A stretch of DNA of 64,000 bases from NCBI RefSeq assembly GCF_000376985.1, contig NZ_AQYA01000033.1:89372-153371 (forward strand). Direction: 5' to 3'. The notes beneath the pieces are model-generated. The model made no database searches. It had not been told where the DNA came from and saw only the letters and a program-made list of their open reading frames with translations. Source of the DNA: Streptococcus henryi DSM 19005. GTDB taxonomy: Bacteria; Bacillota; Bacilli; Lactobacillales; Streptococcaceae. The position numbers and the translations under genes were made by a program. Position 1 is the first letter of the stretch, and each line of letters opens with the position of its first letter. Shown one piece after another: positions 58,416 through 64,000 of the stretch.

Positions 58416-60626
58416 CTACAAAAGTCTCCTAAATTCAACAAGGATAACTTCTAAAGGTTTGAGGATAAGCTTCTCAAGTAACTTAGAATCATGCACTTGG
58501 ACCTGTTTTTGGTAAATAGTTGGTTGAATTCGTGACTTTAAAAAATCAAGCATTCTTACATCAAATTGTTTCAAAGCCGTGTATTTCCTAGCTTCGTCAA
58601 GGGCATTACCATCATTTGGTCCTAAAATAGTAAAGGTTACCTGATAGGTTCCATTTGGAATATTAGTAAGTTCAACTTGTAAATGTCGCCCTTGAGTCTC
58701 AAAAACATAGTTTTGACTTTCATGAAGATTAATATCCCTACTGCTAGAATAGTAATCCGTTAACTTTTGATGATTATGCGCCAAAATAGTATAGGATCCT
58801 GCCCTATCAGTGGTCAAAATAAGTCCATCCTCTTTGGCAATAAGGTAATCCTGTAGACGACTTTTAAAGTCATAGGCAAATAATTCTACCTTAGGCAAGC
58901 CAGATTTGGTAACGAGCCCAGATAAACCAATAAATTCCGCAGAATTAGCCAGTTCTAAACTCCAATTATCTAGCAAACTAGCATAACCGATTTTTGCAAA
59001 TTTATCTTCATTATGTTCTAAAAAGGCCAAACAATACCCCGACTTATAGGCTGAGTCATTGATGTCATCCAAATTGTCAGCTGTTAAATTATAACCTGAT
59101 AAAATAAAAGGAACTCTGGTTCTGCTAATAGCTAAAAAATCATCAATTTTACGTGAAATTGCTTTTACATTTGAACCTAGAACGATATTCTCTCTTGATG
59201 AATATAGGCTAGGTTCTTTGACAATGGGCAATGCTTCAATTGCGATGAAATCAATACTATCTTCTAAATCAGAATACCCCATAAGTTGTTCCATTTTGTC
59301 TTTATCAGCATAGATATTAAAGTCGCCAAAACCACATTGAAGGTCTGAGCTCATTTGTTTTAGGGCAAAACAAAGGCGCTTGTACTCACTAACAGTTTCT
59401 TGACTGATTACCTGACTGCGGAATTCAATGTAATATTGACTGAATTGTTTAGCTCCATAACGTTGATATAGACTTTTTAAATAATTTAAACTGCGATTAT
59501 TGGAAATAGAATCTGACAAGTCTATCACCATATAAGGCTTAATCTGCCTGTCCTCTAAAAAATCCAGGAAACTATCAAAATATACCTCTTCCTTCTTCTG
59601 TAAATCAAGTGGAAAGCGCAACGTATCCAAAGTAAGTTTGGATTGTATAAACTTGATTTTCCTATAAGTCTGATAATCTCCTAAAGCCTCAAGATTTAAG
59701 AGATTCCAAATATACTTGGGGGACTGAGACTTTTTACTTTGGTTAGCATTAAAACTAAAATTACTTTTTGAATCCTCCATAAAGGATTGGAAATCATCAA
59801 AGCTTAGTTTTTCTTCTGTTTCAGTACTATTGCCTACTTCTTTACTATGTCCTTGGCGCCATTCTCTGGGAGACAGGTTATATTTCTTTCTAAATAAGCG
59901 GTTAAAAGAATTGAGATTTTTAAAACCCACTTCATAAACCAAGCTGTTAATTGGAGTATCACTTGTGGCTAATAAAAGTTCAAGTTTTTCAAAACGTTTC
60001 TCTTGGAGATACTTGCTAAAAGATATGTCGAAATGCTTCTTCATGAAACGGGACATGGATTGTTTGGAGACATAGAAGACCTCAGCTAGACCTTCAAGGG
60101 ACAAATCCTCAGAAATATTCTGATTAAGATAAGCTTCTATATTTTCAACTGATAGTTGCCACTTATTTCCTTCTAGTTTAACCAGATACTTCTGTTCCAA
60201 CTTACTGATAATCTGAAAGTAAAGGGCATTTACCTCCCAGTAAGATGCTGACTCTTTTTCCAAATAATAAAGGCGTAACATCCTACCTAAAGATTGTGAT
60301 AGGGTTGAATTACTGGCTTCCCCTTTACTCTTTGAATCACCTTCAAAAACGTCTATCTTTCCCTTGTCCTCATTTTCAGACCAATAAGCGAATTCCATAG
60401 CATAGAATCGACTACTTCTTTCAGCATTCAAAATTTTGACAGTTGTAAAATTAGGTACTACAAAAAATTCACCTAATCCAAAAGTCATGGTGTAATCATC
60501 AAAAGCCACTTCAATTTTTCCCGAGAGAACATAAACTAACTTAGCATTTTCGGTAAAATTTGTAATAGCATCTTTTGCTTTTAATTGTATGATGGAAACA
60601 TTTTCCCAAATTTTAGTTTTAGTCAT
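58416..60626 (-). CDS. AraC regulator fused to a GH39-like domain
   Basis: This is a 736-residue regulator in three parts. Residues about 1-150 form a cupin-like sensor (TENAKLVYVLSGKIEVAF). About 170-270 hold the AraC double helix-turn-helix (LSLEGLAEVFYVSKQSMSRFMKKHFD, then SLVYEVGFKNLNSFNRLFRKKYNLSPREW). About 300-736 resemble a GH39 xylosidase barrel, ending with a beta domain; SGLVTKSGLPKVELFAYDF is typical. GH39 catalytic glutamates are not obvious, so the barrel may only bind sugar. It lies between the GH1-PTS genes and the oxidoreductase operon and may control both. Confidence 0.83.
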   Translation of the reverse strand: MTKTKIWENVSIIQLKAKDAITNFTENAKLVYVLSGKIEVAFDDYTMTFGLGEFFVVPNFTTVKILNAERSSRFYAMEFAYWSENEDKGKIDVFEGDSKSKGEASNSTLSQSLGRMLRLYYLEKESASYWEVNALYFQIISKLEQKYLVKLEGNKWQLSVENIEAYLNQNISEDLSLEGLAEVFYVSKQSMSRFMKKHFDISFSKYLQEKRFEKLELLLATSDTPINSLVYEVGFKNLNSFNRLFRKKYNLSPREWRQGHSKEVGNSTETEEKLSFDDFQSFMEDSKSNFSFNANQSKKSQSPKYIWNLLNLEALGDYQTYRKIKFIQSKLTLDTLRFPLDLQKKEEVYFDSFLDFLEDRQIKPYMVIDLSDSISNNRSLNYLKSLYQRYGAKQFSQYYIEFRSQVISQETVSEYKRLCFALKQMSSDLQCGFGDFNIYADKDKMEQLMGYSDLEDSIDFIAIEALPIVKEPSLYSSRENIVLGSNVKAISRKIDDFLAISRTRVPFILSGYNLTADNLDDINDSAYKSGYCLAFLEHNEDKFAKIGYASLLDNWSLELANSAEFIGLSGLVTKSGLPKVELFAYDFKSRLQDYLIAKEDGLILTTDRAGSYTILAHNHQKLTDYYSSSRDINLHESQNYVFETQGRHLQVELTNIPNGTYQVTFTILGPNDGNALDEARKYTALKQFDVRMLDFLKSRIQPTIYQKQVQVHDSKLLEKLILKPLEVILVEFRRLL

Positions 60627-60685
60627 AAAAGTATTTTATCCATAAGTAAAGAAAAAAGCAAAACGAATTGTCTTGCTTTATGAGT

Positions 60686-63534
<2,849 letters not shown>

Positions 63535-63688
63535 AATCTTATGCTCCTTTGAAATATTATGCTATTATTATAGCTTTTAGCTCAAGTGAGCAAGAGTACT
63601 TTTTGTACCAACTTATTAAAAAAATATGACATAAATTGCATTGAATTTTATAAAGCAAGGCGAAAATGATTTTTTTGAACAATCATAT

Positions 63689-64000
63689 TTAATCATTTAT
63701 TAAAAAAGACGAGGCTGGGCAAAAACTAGCTTCAAAATAAAACCACACAGTGATTTCCGTCTCGAAAACAATCAAGATGAAAGAATCACTGTGTGGTTTT
63801 TGAGTATGTGATGTTTTAGAGTCGAGATTCTTGGCCAATTTCGTGAGATTCATGCTCATGAAGAGGAAGCCGACTTCCGTTTGGACGGCTTGGTTACCTC
63901 TAACGTGAATTCTGCGAACGCCAAAAACACTCTTCAATCGGCCAAAAACGGGTTCGACATCGATTTTCCGTTTGGCGTAGATACGAGAGCCTTCTTCGCT
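63689..64000 (-). mobile_element. 3' end of an IS1182-family transposase
   Basis: An open frame runs from the window edge (64000) to a stop at 63689, giving the last 103 residues of a transposase. RKIDVEPVFGRLKSVFGVRRIHVRG is the conserved C-terminal DDE region of IS1182 elements. The end of the element lies near GAGGCTGGGCAAAAACT (63711-63727). The rest lies outside the window, so completeness cannot be judged. Confidence 0.82.

Overview
The window is a low-GC Firmicute chromosome, almost certainly a Streptococcus. Evidence: the pbpX-mraY cell-division cluster with a PASTA-type PBP2X, a DUF4059 gene next to trxB, an LPxTG-anchored surface enzyme, a DUF6287 lipoprotein, and streptococcal-style extended -10 promoters (TGnTATAAT). 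The species is not resolved from sequence alone. No rRNA, tRNA, CRISPR array or prophage was seen.

Layout, left to right (most genes on the minus strand). 0-8.7 kb: NAD synthesis (nadE, pncB), thioredoxin reductase, a polar amino-acid ABC importer, an RNA helicase and a lipoprotein. 8.8-14.4 kb: rsmH-ftsL-pbpX-mraY and rsmA. 14.4-19.4 kb: a defence-like insertion between rnmV and rsmA. It contains an Abi_C-domain gene and a retron whose reverse transcriptase is fused to a Toprim-like domain. A 191-nt msr-msd RNA with matching a1/a2 ends can be folded by eye upstream of the RT. A DUF1697 gene beside it is broken by one in-frame amber codon.

19.5-33.5 kb: a locus for using mixed-linkage (1,3-1,4)-beta-glucan. 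It has three GH16 licheninases predicted to sit in different places (wall-anchored, cytoplasmic, secreted with a ricin-type lectin), an ABC oligosaccharide importer, an AraC regulator and, divergently, two GH94 phosphorylases (probable laminaribiose and clear cellobiose phosphorylase). 33.5-42.9 kb: a small PAP2/DUF2200 pair, a cellobiose-type PTS with 6-phospho-beta-glucosidase, two esterases, a ROK kinase and another AraC regulator.

43.3-52.3 kb: a complete V-type (A/V) ATPase operon, G-I-K-E-C-F-A-B-D, whose K ring subunit keeps the residues used for Na+ binding in Enterococcus hirae. A 328-bp duplicated, structured element lies between the F and A genes. 52.5-63.5 kb: glucokinase, then a CcpA-controlled operon of two Gfo/Idh/MocA oxidoreductases, two TIM-barrel isomerase-like proteins and a DUF6379 protein. 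This set resembles the oxidation and C-C cleavage systems that remove sugars from C-glycosides. Next come an AraC-GH39 fusion regulator, a second 6-phospho-beta-glucosidase and a beta-glucoside PTS lacking IIA. The window ends inside an IS1182-type transposase.

Taken together, about half of the window serves import and breakdown of plant-type beta-glucosides by three routes: phosphorolysis after ABC uptake, PTS plus phospho-hydrolysis, and a putative oxidative deglycosylation. Several of these units carry CcpA (cre) sites.
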